A DNA stretch of 22,561 nt, taken from the NCBI GenBank assembly GCA_011372835.1, contig DSAJ01000008.1, positions 1 through 22,561 on the forward strand. The letters are read 5' to 3'. Below are positions 5,904 through 13,372 of the stretch, one piece after another (the first letter of the stretch is position 1; each line of letters opens with the position of its first letter). The translations under genes and the position numbers were made by a program. Source of the stretch: Methanomicrobia archaeon (GTDB taxonomy: Archaea; Methanobacteriota_B; Thermococci; Methanofastidiosales; NM3). The notes under the pieces are model-generated. The model did not search any database. It saw nothing but the letters and a program-made list of their open reading frames with translations, and was not told the origin of the DNA.

Positions 5904-6468
5904 GCTGCTCCCCCTCCTTCACTGGGGCCTCTTCGGCCGGCGCCTCAGGCACCTCCATGGTACGCTGCTGGCGCAGTTCGCGACCAACGAAGGGCGATGA
6001 CGGCGAGTATGCTACCGTCTCCTCCTCCAGCGCGCTGACCATGTAGCTAGGTATCGAGACCCTGCGGCTATCGACGACGACATGACCATGCGATATCATC
6101 TGCCGGGCCTGGCGCATGTTGAGTGCAAGCCCCTTCCTGACAACGACGGACTGGAGGCGTCGGTCGAGCACGTCCTGGATAGTAAGGGCCAACACGTCAT
6201 CGAGCTCTGCCTCTTCCTTCAATATAGACAGCCGCTTCAATCGTCCAAGAAGGTCTTCTGTCTCCTTTTCCGCCTGTTGCGTGTGCGTGCCAAGGAGCGT
6301 TCGAGCCTGTCCCCGCATGTTACGGAGCAGTGACTGGGCCTTCCAGATCTCCTTTTTGTTCTTCAATCCATACTTGCGCTTGAGCTCCTTCTCGTCATCG
6401 ATGCGGTCTTTCTGCCACGGATGAGTGGGAGTCATGTAACGCTTCTTCTTTTTCTTTGGATCACCCAT
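5893..6468 (-). CDS. rps4: Small ribosomal subunit protein uS4
   Basis: I start it at ATG 6468 (191 residues, MGDPKKKKKRYMTPTHPW). The frame extends three codons to a GTG, but GGTGAT, the Shine-Dalgarno, overlaps that GTG and sits four bases before the ATG. The S4 RNA-binding domain is at about 99-160 (LDRRLQSVVVRKGLALNMRQARQMISHGHVVV). S4 starts 30S assembly and lines the mRNA entry. The last 21 residues form an Ala/Pro/Glu-rich acidic tail (EVPEAPAEEAPVKEGEQ) similar in composition to the much longer S3 tail. Confidence 0.96.
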   Translation of the reverse strand: MGDPKKKKKRYMTPTHPWQKDRIDDEKELKRKYGLKNKKEIWKAQSLLRNMRGQARTLLGTHTQQAEKETEDLLGRLKRLSILKEEAELDDVLALTIQDVLDRRLQSVVVRKGLALNMRQARQMISHGHVVVDSRRVSIPSYMVSALEEETVAYSPSSPFVGRELRQQRTMEVPEAPAEEAPVKEGEQHGE

Positions 6469-6478
6469 GTCAATCACC

Positions 6479-6937
6479 TTACTTCTGCTCTGCCTTGCGC
6501 TTCCTTCTCACGCCAAGCGTGCCGCCGGTGCGGAACGAGGACTTTGTCCTCTGGCCGCGTACAGGCAATCCCGATTCGTGGCGGATGCCACGGTACGCCC
6601 GTATCTTTCTCAATCTGTTAACATCTTCTCGCAGTGATATGGCCAGTTTTGAACCGACCACGTGAACGTCCTTTCCAGAATCCATGTCCTTGCGCCTGTT
6701 GAGCATCCATGCAGGGATGCCGTGCGCAATGGGATCTTCAAGGATAGCCTCTATCTTTCCAACGTCTTCGTCTGAGATCTCGCCCATCTTATCGCTCGGA
6801 TCGAGGTCGATAGCCAAGGCTATCGAACGGGCAAACATCTGCCCCACTCCTTTAAGACCGGTCAGGGCCAGCATCAATTGCCTGTCACCCTGAAGGTCGG
6901 TACCAGCGACACGAACGATGTGCCTAAATTCAGCCAT
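6479..6937 (-). CDS. rps13: Small ribosomal subunit protein uS13
   Basis: At 152 residues this matches archaeal S13. FRHIVRVAGTDLQGDRQLMLALTGLKGVGQMFARSIA begins the protein, and RAYRGIRHESGLPVRGQRTKSSFRTGG forms the basic tail that touches tRNA in the 30S head. GGGGTGA six bases before ATG 6937 is the Shine-Dalgarno. The gene opens the alpha block, 56 bases after tRNA-Ser. No convincing TATA box is seen in that gap, so it is probably cotranscribed with the tRNA. Confidence 0.97.
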   Translation of the reverse strand: MAEFRHIVRVAGTDLQGDRQLMLALTGLKGVGQMFARSIALAIDLDPSDKMGEISDEDVGKIEAILEDPIAHGIPAWMLNRRKDMDSGKDVHVVGSKLAISLREDVNRLRKIRAYRGIRHESGLPVRGQRTKSSFRTGGTLGVRRKRKAEQK

Positions 6938-6993
6938 GTATCTTCACCCCATGCTTGATGTTCATGTAATGAATTGTGTCATATGACAGTGAG

Positions 6994-7079
6994 CGCCGGG
7001 GCAGGGATTTGAACCCTGGTTCTGTGAATACAGAACAAGCTCTCCAGGCTTGCGCCTTACCAGGCTCGGCAACCCCGGC
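6994..7079 (-). tRNA. tRNA-Ser(GGA)
   Basis: This is an 86-base type II tRNA. The acceptor stem is GCCGGGG/CCCCGGC with discriminator G. The anticodon stem CAAGC/GCTTG closes CTGGAGA, with GGA at 7043-7045. The variable arm TTCTGTATTCACAGAA forms a clear hairpin, the serine identity feature, and the discriminator G agrees. The T-arm is CAGGG TTCAAAT CCCTG. No intron or encoded CCA is present. It separates Cbf5 from S13. Confidence 0.94.
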
Positions 7080-7108
7080 CATGAACTTATCTTTCTCGAT
7101 TCATTTAC

Positions 7109-7119
7109 CTTTTTAATTC
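7109..7119 (-). promoter_or_regulatory. Possible TATA box for tRNA-Ser and the S13 block
   Basis: The minus strand has GAATTAAAAAG in the 61-base gap after Cbf5, about 34 bases before the tRNA-Ser 5' end. It is AT-rich and roughly at promoter distance, but a poor match to the TTTAWATA consensus. If real, it splits the superoperon into two units. No T-run terminator for Cbf5 is visible in this gap. Confidence 0.3.
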
Positions 7120-7140
7120 TTTCTATCTTCATTTTCATGC

Positions 7141-8142
7141 CTATACTGACCCCTTCCAGTGAGAGGGATACGTCCCAGGGTCCATGAGCACGCGCGTCGT
7201 CGTAACGGCGATTCCTTCCGTCCCCCCACCTATGGCACGGGCGGACATCCGGGCCGTTCCGAGGGCCACGAGCTCTCCCTTGAGCGACATCACCGCGACA
7301 CGCTGGCCTTTCCTTACGCTGTCCTCGAGACGCACGATGCCCGGTATCGCCACATCTGCACCATGGCATATGGCGTCGACCGCCGAGTCCTTTATCCATA
7401 TGGTGGGAAGGTGGTCGACCGCCCGCTCCATGGGTATGAGCATGCGGCGAAGCGGCGCCTCGTCGTCGGAGGCAAGGTACGCATGCTGCGCGTCGGCAAT
7501 GTCTTGGAGCGTGACGAGGTGGTCCTCGGTGAACTCGCCAACGCGGGTACGTCGAAGCTCTGCCATATTGGCCCCGCACCCAAGCGCGAGACCGATATCG
7601 TATACGAGCTTTCGCACATACGTTCCCGCCTGGCAACTCACGCGCACGAGGACGTAGCTTCCCTTGCGCTCGAGCATCTCCAGCTCGTCGATCTCCCGCG
7701 GGCGCACTTGGCGCTTCACGGCAGACTTGACCGGTGGTCGCTGAAGTATGACGCCCGTGAACTCCTTGAGCACCCGCGAGAGGGCCTCGTCATCGACGTC
7801 GCTATGGAGACGCATCAGACAGACATATTCCTTGCCGATGTCAAGGAGCTGTTTGACGATCTTTGTCGCATCCTCCAACGCCACGGGAAGGACGCCCGTC
7901 ACCTTGGGGTCGAGCGTACCGCTGTGGCCCGCCCGGCCAACCGAAAGGATGTCCTTGACCCATGCCACCACCTCATGCGAGGTGGGGCCGCGCGTCTTGT
8001 CAACGATGATGATGCTGCGCCTGAACATGTCTTCGATCGACCTGTGCTCAGGGGCGCACCCGTATCGCGGGTTCGTCGTCGAGACGATGCGTTCTATGAT
8101 GCGTGGCGCAGTCGTGCCCGCTGGATCTGTCTCGGCGTGCAT
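7141..8142 (-). CDS. cbf5: H/ACA pseudouridine synthase Cbf5 (TruB family)
   Basis: This 333-residue enzyme (ATG 8142) is the catalytic subunit of H/ACA ribonucleoproteins, which pseudouridylate rRNA with Nop10, Gar1 and L7Ae. It can also act on tRNA U55. The catalytic motif GHSGTLDPKVTGVLPVAL lies at 72-89 with Asp78. A C-terminal PUA domain spans about 245-320 (DSAVDAICHGADVAIPGIV..GQRVAVMSLKGELVALG). The ATG overlaps the L14e stop by one base (TGATG). A GTG one codon earlier is also possible. No strong Shine-Dalgarno is visible, so coupling to L14e translation is likely. Confidence 0.95.
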   Translation of the reverse strand: MHAETDPAGTTAPRIIERIVSTTNPRYGCAPEHRSIEDMFRRSIIIVDKTRGPTSHEVVAWVKDILSVGRAGHSGTLDPKVTGVLPVALEDATKIVKQLLDIGKEYVCLMRLHSDVDDEALSRVLKEFTGVILQRPPVKSAVKRQVRPREIDELEMLERKGSYVLVRVSCQAGTYVRKLVYDIGLALGCGANMAELRRTRVGEFTEDHLVTLQDIADAQHAYLASDDEAPLRRMLIPMERAVDHLPTIWIKDSAVDAICHGADVAIPGIVRLEDSVRKGQRVAVMSLKGELVALGTARMSARAIGGGTEGIAVTTTRVLMDPGTYPSHWKGSV

Positions 8143-8372
8143 CACTGTATCATCTTGGTCAGTTCGTTGATGAAGTCGTCGTCACTAGCCTCATCAGGCA
8201 GTTCGAGCTTTGTATCGTGCAGCTCGAGGTGCGTGATGTTGCATCTGCGCTTGCGTACGTTTGGACCAACGACCATTGCGAAGTTCTTGTCCACACGTTC
8301 CGTTATAGCACAGATGTTGCCAGCTTCTCTTCCCAAAAGCTTTGTACAAACTCTTCCGCGTTCTACTACCAT
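8142..8372 (-). CDS. rpl14e: Large ribosomal subunit protein eL14
   Basis: The protein is 76 residues, close to other archaeal L14e. MVVERGRVCTKLLGREAGNICAITERVDKNFAMVVGPNVRKRRCNITHLE shows the KOW/SH3-like fold typical of the family. It has a short acidic end. GGTGAT five bases before ATG 8372 is a clean Shine-Dalgarno. The gene is patchily distributed among archaea. Its position between Cmk and Cbf5 is conserved where it exists. Confidence 0.93.
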   Translation of the reverse strand: MVVERGRVCTKLLGREAGNICAITERVDKNFAMVVGPNVRKRRCNITHLELHDTKLELPDEASDDDFINELTKMIQ

Positions 8373-8389
8373 TTTACATCACCTTTTTC

Positions 8390-8923
8390 TTATTCTTGGG
8401 TCGCCCTCGCAAGAGAGGTGATGGCAGACTTCACTATTGCAAAGACCCCATCTGAGTCCCATTTTCCGCTGTTGATGACGATGTCGTAGTGGGAGAGCGC
8501 ATATATGTTGACGCCATAGTAGGCGCTGTAGCGCTGCTTCTCGCTCTCCTCACGTTCGAGCGTCATCTCGCGAATCTGTTGTTCAGTATACGGCTCCCGT
8601 TTGGCGATACGTGAGACACGCACGTCAAGGGGTGCATCGATCCATATGGTAAGATCCGGTGAACTTACCACGAATGCGGCCATGCGACCTTCCGTGATCG
8701 TGTCCTCCACGGCCATATCATGAAGCCGTTTGTCGACCTCACGGTCGAACTTGTCGTCACGTTCGGCCAGCGAACCAAAATCACCGAGGCTTATGCCCCG
8801 TTCGGCGGCCATGTCCCGAAAGATCTTTCCGGCATATATGTGCGTGAGACCGAACTCGGCAGCGACTTTCTGTGCCACCGTCGTGGTCCCGCTGCCGGGG
8901 GGGCCCCCGATTGTGATCCTCAT
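8390..8923 (-). CDS. cmk: Cytidylate kinase (archaeal type)
   Basis: The kinase transfers phosphate from ATP to CMP or dCMP. I start it at ATG 8923 (177 residues), because the P-loop GGPPGSGTT then lies at 6-14 as in the family; the open frame extends 36 further codons inside L34e but that part is a shadow. The start overlaps the L34e stop in ATGA. Other features are YAGKIFRDMAAERG (30-43), an EGRMAAF substrate segment and a lid region REPYTEQQIREMTLEREESEKQRY. The position next to L34e and L14e is the usual archaeal one. Adenylate kinase, often near SecY, is not present here. Confidence 0.93.
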   Translation of the reverse strand: MRITIGGPPGSGTTTVAQKVAAEFGLTHIYAGKIFRDMAAERGISLGDFGSLAERDDKFDREVDKRLHDMAVEDTITEGRMAAFVVSSPDLTIWIDAPLDVRVSRIAKREPYTEQQIREMTLEREESEKQRYSAYYGVNIYALSHYDIVINSGKWDSDGVFAIVKSAITSLARATQE

Positions 8924-9201
8924 TGCTGACCCATCTTTTCTCGAGTTTCCCGTATTAGCTTGCGCTTGAGACATGAAGGGCAGAGCTGCCCCCCGTATGC
9001 ACGGGAGACGGTGCGCTCGGAGCGCGTGCACTTCTTCATCTCATGCGGCGTCCCCCTTGGAATGCCGCCCAACCTCGCGCCGCATTCGGCGCAGACGTGG
9101 GGCGAAGTCTTCTTCCTCTTGTAGTGGAGCGCGTTGCCTCCACCGGGGACACGGGTAAACTTCCTCTTTAGTGACCTTGATCTATACATTCCACGTACCA
9201 T
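8920..9201 (-). CDS. rpl34e: Large ribosomal subunit protein eL34
   Basis: This is a 93-residue zinc-ribbon ribosomal protein. YRSRSLKRKFTRVPGGGNALHYKRKK is the usual N-terminus. The four zinc ligands are Cys37-x2-Cys40 and Cys74-x2-Cys77. I chose ATG 9201. A GTG three codons upstream is in frame and closer to the GGAG, so the start is uncertain by three residues. It lies between DUF106 and Cmk, overlapping Cmk by four bases. Confidence 0.94.
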   Translation of the reverse strand: MVRGMYRSRSLKRKFTRVPGGGNALHYKRKKTSPHVCAECGARLGGIPRGTPHEMKKCTRSERTVSRAYGGQLCPSCLKRKLIRETREKMGQQ

Positions 9202-9226
9202 GTTTCTCACACTCTCCTTATTGTTC

Positions 9227-9772
9227 TCACGCCATGTTGAGCATCTTACGTATGCTGTTGCTCACGAATGACACGAATACGATATACCATCCGATGGCCC
9301 CCAGCTCGTTCGCTGCGATCGTCCCATCGTGAAGATAGGAGAGCACAGGGAGGTCGAAGAGGGAGAACGGAAGGTGTACAACCGCCGCCTCGGCCATGGG
9401 CGAGTAGGTATGACGCAACCACGAATAAAAGATTATCGCGGGGACCATGGTGACATAGAGCGGCTTGAAGTTCTGCTTCATCATCTGCTGATTGAGCTGG
9501 TCGATCTGCGGCTTCTGGAGCTGAAGCTTGCGCATCGCCTTCTTGTCGTTGGCACGCTGTGCCTTGAGCATCTTGCCCTGGAACGACGACACTTCCTTTC
9601 GTATCTTCTTCAACTCTTGCTGATCGACCATGAAATGCTGGATCAACGTCATGAACGTACCGACGATGATGGCCAGGACGATGACGACAAGGTACATCTG
9701 GCCCGGATCATCGATCGGAAGGAATCCGAAGACCTTGTCAAGCACTCCATATACACTATCCATAATGCCCAT
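9227..9772 (-). CDS. DUF106 membrane protein (EMC3/YidC-like insertase)
   Basis: This 181-residue protein belongs to the archaeal DUF106 family, which is part of the Oxa1/YidC/EMC3/TMCO1 group of membrane protein insertases. Three membrane segments are visible: about 27-47, 104-120 and 155-175. A basic, Gln-rich cytosolic coiled coil (50-100) lies between the first two and probably meets the ribosome or the nascent chain. The protein sits directly after SecY, as in many archaea, which fits a role in cotranslational insertion. The start is ATG 9772 with GGAGG nine bases upstream. Confidence 0.92.
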   Translation of the reverse strand: MGIMDSVYGVLDKVFGFLPIDDPGQMYLVVIVLAIIVGTFMTLIQHFMVDQQELKKIRKEVSSFQGKMLKAQRANDKKAMRKLQLQKPQIDQLNQQMMKQNFKPLYVTMVPAIIFYSWLRHTYSPMAEAAVVHLPFSLFDLPVLSYLHDGTIAANELGAIGWYIVFVSFVSNSIRKMLNMA

Positions 9773-9785
9773 GAGTCATAACCTC

Positions 9786-11147
9786 CTACTCTTTGCCCAA
9801 GAACTGCCTGAGTGCTGGGAACAGCTCAGAGGCCTGTTCTTTGGCCAGTTGTTCGTACATCCTATATATTATACCTACGGTAAGCAGGATCCCGGTACCG
9901 GTACCAAGCGCGCCCGTGAAATCAGCGAATACCGCTATGAATCCCACGAACGCACCGCCCATGACGGTGACGTGCGGGATGTAGCGCGAGAGTATCTTCT
10001 CGAGGATGCGTATATCCTTCCTGAATCCCGGTATCTGCATGCCAGAGCTCTGCAACCGTTTTGCAACGGCCTTCGGGCCCATGTTGGTGAGCTCGATCCA
10101 CAGCTTGGCGAACATGACACAGAACAACACGACGACCACGAGATAGACGAGTCCTCGCAACGGCTCTGCCGCCACTGCCGAGAGGGACCTCGGCGGCGTC
10201 AGATAGTAGAGCAGTCCACCAGTAATGGAATCACCCTGCCCGAAGGTGCCGAGTATGTTGAACCCCGTCACTTGCGCCAGGACGCGAACGTTTGCGAACA
10301 GCGCAACGGTAAGTATCATTGGGATGTTTGATGCATAGATGAATTTTATGGGGTATCGACCACGTATGCCCTTGTACTTTCCGTACGCAAGGGGGATCTC
10401 GATACGCATCGCCTCGAAGTAGACGACAATAAGGAACACCACTATCGTGAACATGAACGACGTGACATCGGGATAGGGGGCAGGTCGGGTGAAGATCCCT
10501 GCCGTCTCACCCCCTATGATCTTCGATATGAAGTCCGGTATCGCGCCGAGGAACTGTCCCGATTCATCGCGCAGTGGGCTAAATGCCTGCCAGAAGACCT
10601 GACCGGACACGCGAGCCGCGATGAAAAGCGATACGCCGCTCCCAAATCCCCATTTCGTGACGACCTCGTCCATCATGAGGAGGAACATCGCTCCGATGCC
10701 CATCTGTATGATGAGAAATGTCAGCATCGAGCCTGAGACCTGATAGCGCCATGCGAACGCGAACAGTATAGCCTGAAGGAAGCACAGGAAGACGGCAAGC
10801 AGCTTCTGGGTGCCCTGGAAGAGGGCCTTGCCGCGATGGGTCGACAGATCGAAGTTGATGATGTCGGACCCGGCCAGGAGCTGCATGACGATACCGGCCG
10901 TGACTATCGGGCCGATACCGAGATGAAGCAACGAGCCGCTGTTACCCGCAAGCACCGTCCTGAATCCCGCAAACATGTCCTCTATGGAGGCTGGAAGCCC
11001 ATAGAGCGGTATCTCTGAGAGCACGAAGTAGACCACGAGTATGATCGCACTCCACGTGATGCGCTCCTTGAACGATATGTGTCGTTTGGGGCTTGTGACC
11101 TCCGGAAGGAAGCGAACGATTGGGGATAGTGCTTCGATAAACGACAT
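9786..11147 (-). CDS. secY: Protein translocase channel subunit SecY
   Basis: This 453-residue protein is the SecY/Sec61-alpha channel, with about ten membrane segments. PLYGLPASIEDMF and SGSLLHLGIGPIVTAGIVMQLLAGSDIINFDLS (around 68-100) include the plug and TM2 region. MRIEIPLAYGKYKGIRGRYPIKFIYASNIPMIL is the conserved cytosolic loop, and GFRKDIRILEKILSRYIPHVTVMGGAFVG is the C-terminal loop. The start is ATG 11147, with GGTGTTAG as the ribosome site just after the L15 stop. It closes the spc block. In many archaea adk follows, but here DUF106 does. Confidence 0.97.
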   Translation of the reverse strand: MSFIEALSPIVRFLPEVTSPKRHISFKERITWSAIILVVYFVLSEIPLYGLPASIEDMFAGFRTVLAGNSGSLLHLGIGPIVTAGIVMQLLAGSDIINFDLSTHRGKALFQGTQKLLAVFLCFLQAILFAFAWRYQVSGSMLTFLIIQMGIGAMFLLMMDEVVTKWGFGSGVSLFIAARVSGQVFWQAFSPLRDESGQFLGAIPDFISKIIGGETAGIFTRPAPYPDVTSFMFTIVVFLIVVYFEAMRIEIPLAYGKYKGIRGRYPIKFIYASNIPMILTVALFANVRVLAQVTGFNILGTFGQGDSITGGLLYYLTPPRSLSAVAAEPLRGLVYLVVVVLFCVMFAKLWIELTNMGPKAVAKRLQSSGMQIPGFRKDIRILEKILSRYIPHVTVMGGAFVGFIAVFADFTGALGTGTGILLTVGIIYRMYEQLAKEQASELFPALRQFLGKE

Positions 11148-11157
11148 GAGCTAACAC

Positions 11158-11604
11158 CTATAGGGTAATGGCCTCGCCGCCAGCTTCCTCGATCTTTGCC
11201 TTTGCATTCTTGCTGAACATGGGAGCCTTGATGACCATGGGTTTCGACAATCGTCCGCTGCCAAGCACCTTTTGGATGCCGACCTGTGACACGTCGATGA
11301 CCGGCGTCGTGCCGTCGTACTCGACGCATCCCTCTTCAGTGAGTGCCGCGAGGTGTTGTTCAATGGCGGAGACATTGATGCCCGTCTGGTCGGAGCGAAG
11401 GAACTCGCCCCTCTGGAATCCATGGCGGCCGATGTGTCCCAGCTTGTGTATCTGGAACCAGGTGCTCTTCTGTTTCTTCTCCTTTCCGGAGCCAGCATTT
11501 CCGCGGCCACCGCGGTGCCCAGCACCGCGCCGCTTCTTTGAGCATCCTCCGCCACAGGTCCGTGACCCCCTCAATTTCGTGATCTTTCTCGTCTTGCGTA
11601 TCAT
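11158..11604 (-). CDS. rpl15: Large ribosomal subunit protein uL15
   Basis: I start it at ATG 11604 (148 residues, MIRKTRKITKLRGSRTCGGGC). GGTGAT sits four bases upstream and overlaps an in-frame GTG that I do not use. KKRRGAGHRGGRGNAGSGKEKKQ is the classic glycine/basic extension that threads into 23S rRNA. The globular C-terminal part ends in PMFSKNAKAKIEEAGGEAITL. It is encoded between L30 and SecY, the normal spc order. Confidence 0.96.
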   Translation of the reverse strand: MIRKTRKITKLRGSRTCGGGCSKKRRGAGHRGGRGNAGSGKEKKQKSTWFQIHKLGHIGRHGFQRGEFLRSDQTGINVSAIEQHLAALTEEGCVEYDGTTPVIDVSQVGIQKVLGSGRLSKPMVIKAPMFSKNAKAKIEEAGGEAITL

Positions 11605-11613
11605 CCACATCAC

Positions 11614-12075
11614 CTACATCATGCGTTCCAAAAGGTGATTTACCGTATCACCGCGCGCTCCGAGGGACCCGCCCTGGGAGTATCCGCGCTTCGTGTCCTT
11701 ATATCCGCCACGGGGCGGATGAAGCCGGAACGTATCCTTAATGCCTAACTCTGAGAGGTCATGCTCGAAGTTGAGCACACCCATGATGAACTCGTCGGCC
11801 GAAAGGCCCGTCTTCTCCTTGATAAACGACTCGTCGATGCGTTCGTCACCAGGGAGTCTTCCCCATTTGAGGACGAGTTGCTTGAGGGCGTCGTGGGAAA
11901 TCTCGCCGTAGGTTATGTAATCCTTTGCCTTTTGCAGCATGCCGAGATATGACTCCCTGTCGTCAATGACCACACAGCTGGACACGCGGGGAAGCTTCAA
12001 TAGATCAAGTGTATCCTTGATCGTCTTCCTGACGCCGACCGTGCCCCGTATTCTAATAGCGACCATTCGTTTCAT
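11614..12075 (-). CDS. rpl30: Large ribosomal subunit protein uL30
   Basis: This is the long archaeal L30 (about 153 residues). MVAIRIRGTVGVRKTIKDTLDLLKLPRVSSCVVIDD is the conserved core, and FRLHPPRGGYKDTKRGYSQGGSLG is the archaeal C-terminal extension. Three starts are possible: GTG 12084 (overlapping the S5 stop), ATG 12075 and ATG 12066. I chose 12075. GAGGG lies nine bases before 12066, so that start is a real alternative. Confidence 0.94.
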   Translation of the reverse strand: MKRMVAIRIRGTVGVRKTIKDTLDLLKLPRVSSCVVIDDRESYLGMLQKAKDYITYGEISHDALKQLVLKWGRLPGDERIDESFIKEKTGLSADEFIMGVLNFEHDLSELGIKDTFRLHPPRGGYKDTKRGYSQGGSLGARGDTVNHLLERMM

Positions 12076-12083
12076 TGCCCTCA

Positions 12084-12782
12084 CTACTCCCTAGACTTGC
12101 CTGGCATGATGCCTATCCGTTCGACATGACGCTGCTGCACACTGATGTTGTTCGTCTGCTTGAGCGCATCGAAGATGGCAAGTGCCATGTTGAGTGTCGT
12201 CTGGGTCTGGCCGTATGAACGTGACCAGACGTCCTTGATGCCAGCGAGTCCCAGTATCTTCTTGCCGACGTCGCCCATGGTGATGCCAAGGCCGCGCGGG
12301 CCTGGAAGGAGCGTCACGGAGACGCTTGATGAACGACCGCGAACCTGGAAGGGGATGGTATGCGGCTTTCCGCAGCCACATTCCCATGACCCGCATCCGC
12401 GCTTGATCTGAATCAAATTGAGCTTTGCGTCGGTGATTGCCTTTCGGATGGCGGGGCCCACTTCCTGCGCCATGCCCTGTCCGAGGCCGACATATCCGTC
12501 CTTGTTGCCGATGACGACGATGCAGGAGAACTTGACCCTCCTGCCCGAGTCGGTCATGCGCTGCACCATGTTGACGGAAAGAACCTCCTGGAACTCTCGC
12601 TCCGAGAGTTCGGGGAGGAGATGATCGATGATCTCAGTTTCCAACAAGGGGAGATTGCGATCGAATATCTCGCTAATGTCCTTGATCTTGCCTGATTTGA
12701 CGGCCTTTCCCAATTCCGTTTTGGGGACCCATGAATCATCAACGCGTGTTTGTTCCTTTTTGGACTTATCTTCTCTAGCCAT
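12084..12782 (-). CDS. rps5: Small ribosomal subunit protein uS5
   Basis: The frame is open far upstream through L18, but the real start is ATG 12782 (232 residues, MAREDKSKKEQT), with GAGGG upstream and an 11-base gap after L18. KIKDISEIFDRNLPLLETEIIDHLLPEL, VGLGQGMAQEVGPAIRKAI and the archaeal RGCGSWECGCG (128-138) are diagnostic. S5 helps form the mRNA entry channel and accuracy centre together with S3 and S4, which are also in this operon. Confidence 0.96.
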   Translation of the reverse strand: MAREDKSKKEQTRVDDSWVPKTELGKAVKSGKIKDISEIFDRNLPLLETEIIDHLLPELSEREFQEVLSVNMVQRMTDSGRRVKFSCIVVIGNKDGYVGLGQGMAQEVGPAIRKAITDAKLNLIQIKRGCGSWECGCGKPHTIPFQVRGRSSSVSVTLLPGPRGLGITMGDVGKKILGLAGIKDVWSRSYGQTQTTLNMALAIFDALKQTNNISVQQRHVERIGIMPGKSRE

Positions 12783-12793
12783 GTGATCCCTCT

Positions 12794-13372
12794 TTACTCC
12801 TGCTTGTTTAATATCTGTTCCTTGGTCTTCTCGAAGAAGTCCGGGATTGCATTCACATCGACCTTGTTCTTGAGATAACCACCGAATCGCTTCTTCCGTT
12901 CTTCCTCGCTCAACGACTCGTAGTGGTTCACGATGTGTTGTCCGGTCAGGCGATCGTCGCTTGGAACGACCGATTCGTTGAATGGAATCGGAACGCCCGC
13001 ATCCGCGAATCCCTTGAGACAGGCGAACACCGCAGAGCCCTTGACGACACTGCGAAGACCCATGTCGAGTATCGCATCCTCGATGCCTGCGTTGCGAGCC
13101 TTGACCCCGCAAAGGAGTCCTGTGAGGTATGCGGCAGGCGTGTTGGAGCATGAACAGTTCCACCCGTATGCGGGAAGCTCCTTTGAGTGCGATGATACAA
13201 GGACGCTATCGCCCTTCTCCCCGGGCATGATGATCTGCGCCCATATGTGCTTGAGCGACTTTCTCACCACCAGGCGCGGCTTGCCCGAGTAGAGCATGCT
13301 GCGTCGTGAACGGAAATCCGTCTTGCCCTCTCTGCGCCTTCTGAAATGAACTGAATAACGTGGTCCTTTCAT
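12794..13372 (-). CDS. rpl18: Large ribosomal subunit protein uL18
   Basis: At 192 residues this is the archaeal long form that binds 5S rRNA in the central protuberance with L5. PRYSVHFRRRREGKTDFRSRRSMLYSGKPRLVVRKS and GWNCSCSNTPAAYLTGLLCGVKARNAG are typical. The C-terminal SEEERKKRFGGYLKNKVDVNAIPDFFEKTKEQIL matches archaeal sequences. ATG 13372 overlaps the L19e stop in ATGA, with GGAGG nine bases upstream. Confidence 0.96.
   Translation of the reverse strand: MKGPRYSVHFRRRREGKTDFRSRRSMLYSGKPRLVVRKSLKHIWAQIIMPGEKGDSVLVSSHSKELPAYGWNCSCSNTPAAYLTGLLCGVKARNAGIEDAILDMGLRSVVKGSAVFACLKGFADAGVPIPFNESVVPSDDRLTGQHIVNHYESLSEEERKKRFGGYLKNKVDVNAIPDFFEKTKEQILNKQE

Noticed and set aside
6938..6993. A separate promoter for S13
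   Set aside because: The 56-base gap after tRNA-Ser has no TATA-like element at a suitable distance. S13 is more likely expressed from the tRNA-Ser transcript or from readthrough.
6962..7636. A 224-codon minus-strand frame across the tRNA-Ser
   Set aside because: It reads through the tRNA and overlaps Cbf5 out of frame. Its product has no family features.
7159..8421. A 420-codon open frame on the plus strand
   Set aside because: It is antisense to Cbf5 and L14e, which are certain. Its translation shows no family features and it has no ribosome site. It is a codon-bias shadow.
12783..13163. Long N-terminal extension of S5 inside L18
   Set aside because: The extension is a shadow of L18. The conserved S5 start with a ribosome site is at 12782. 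The same reasoning removes the extensions of S3, Cmk, aIF1 and L18e.
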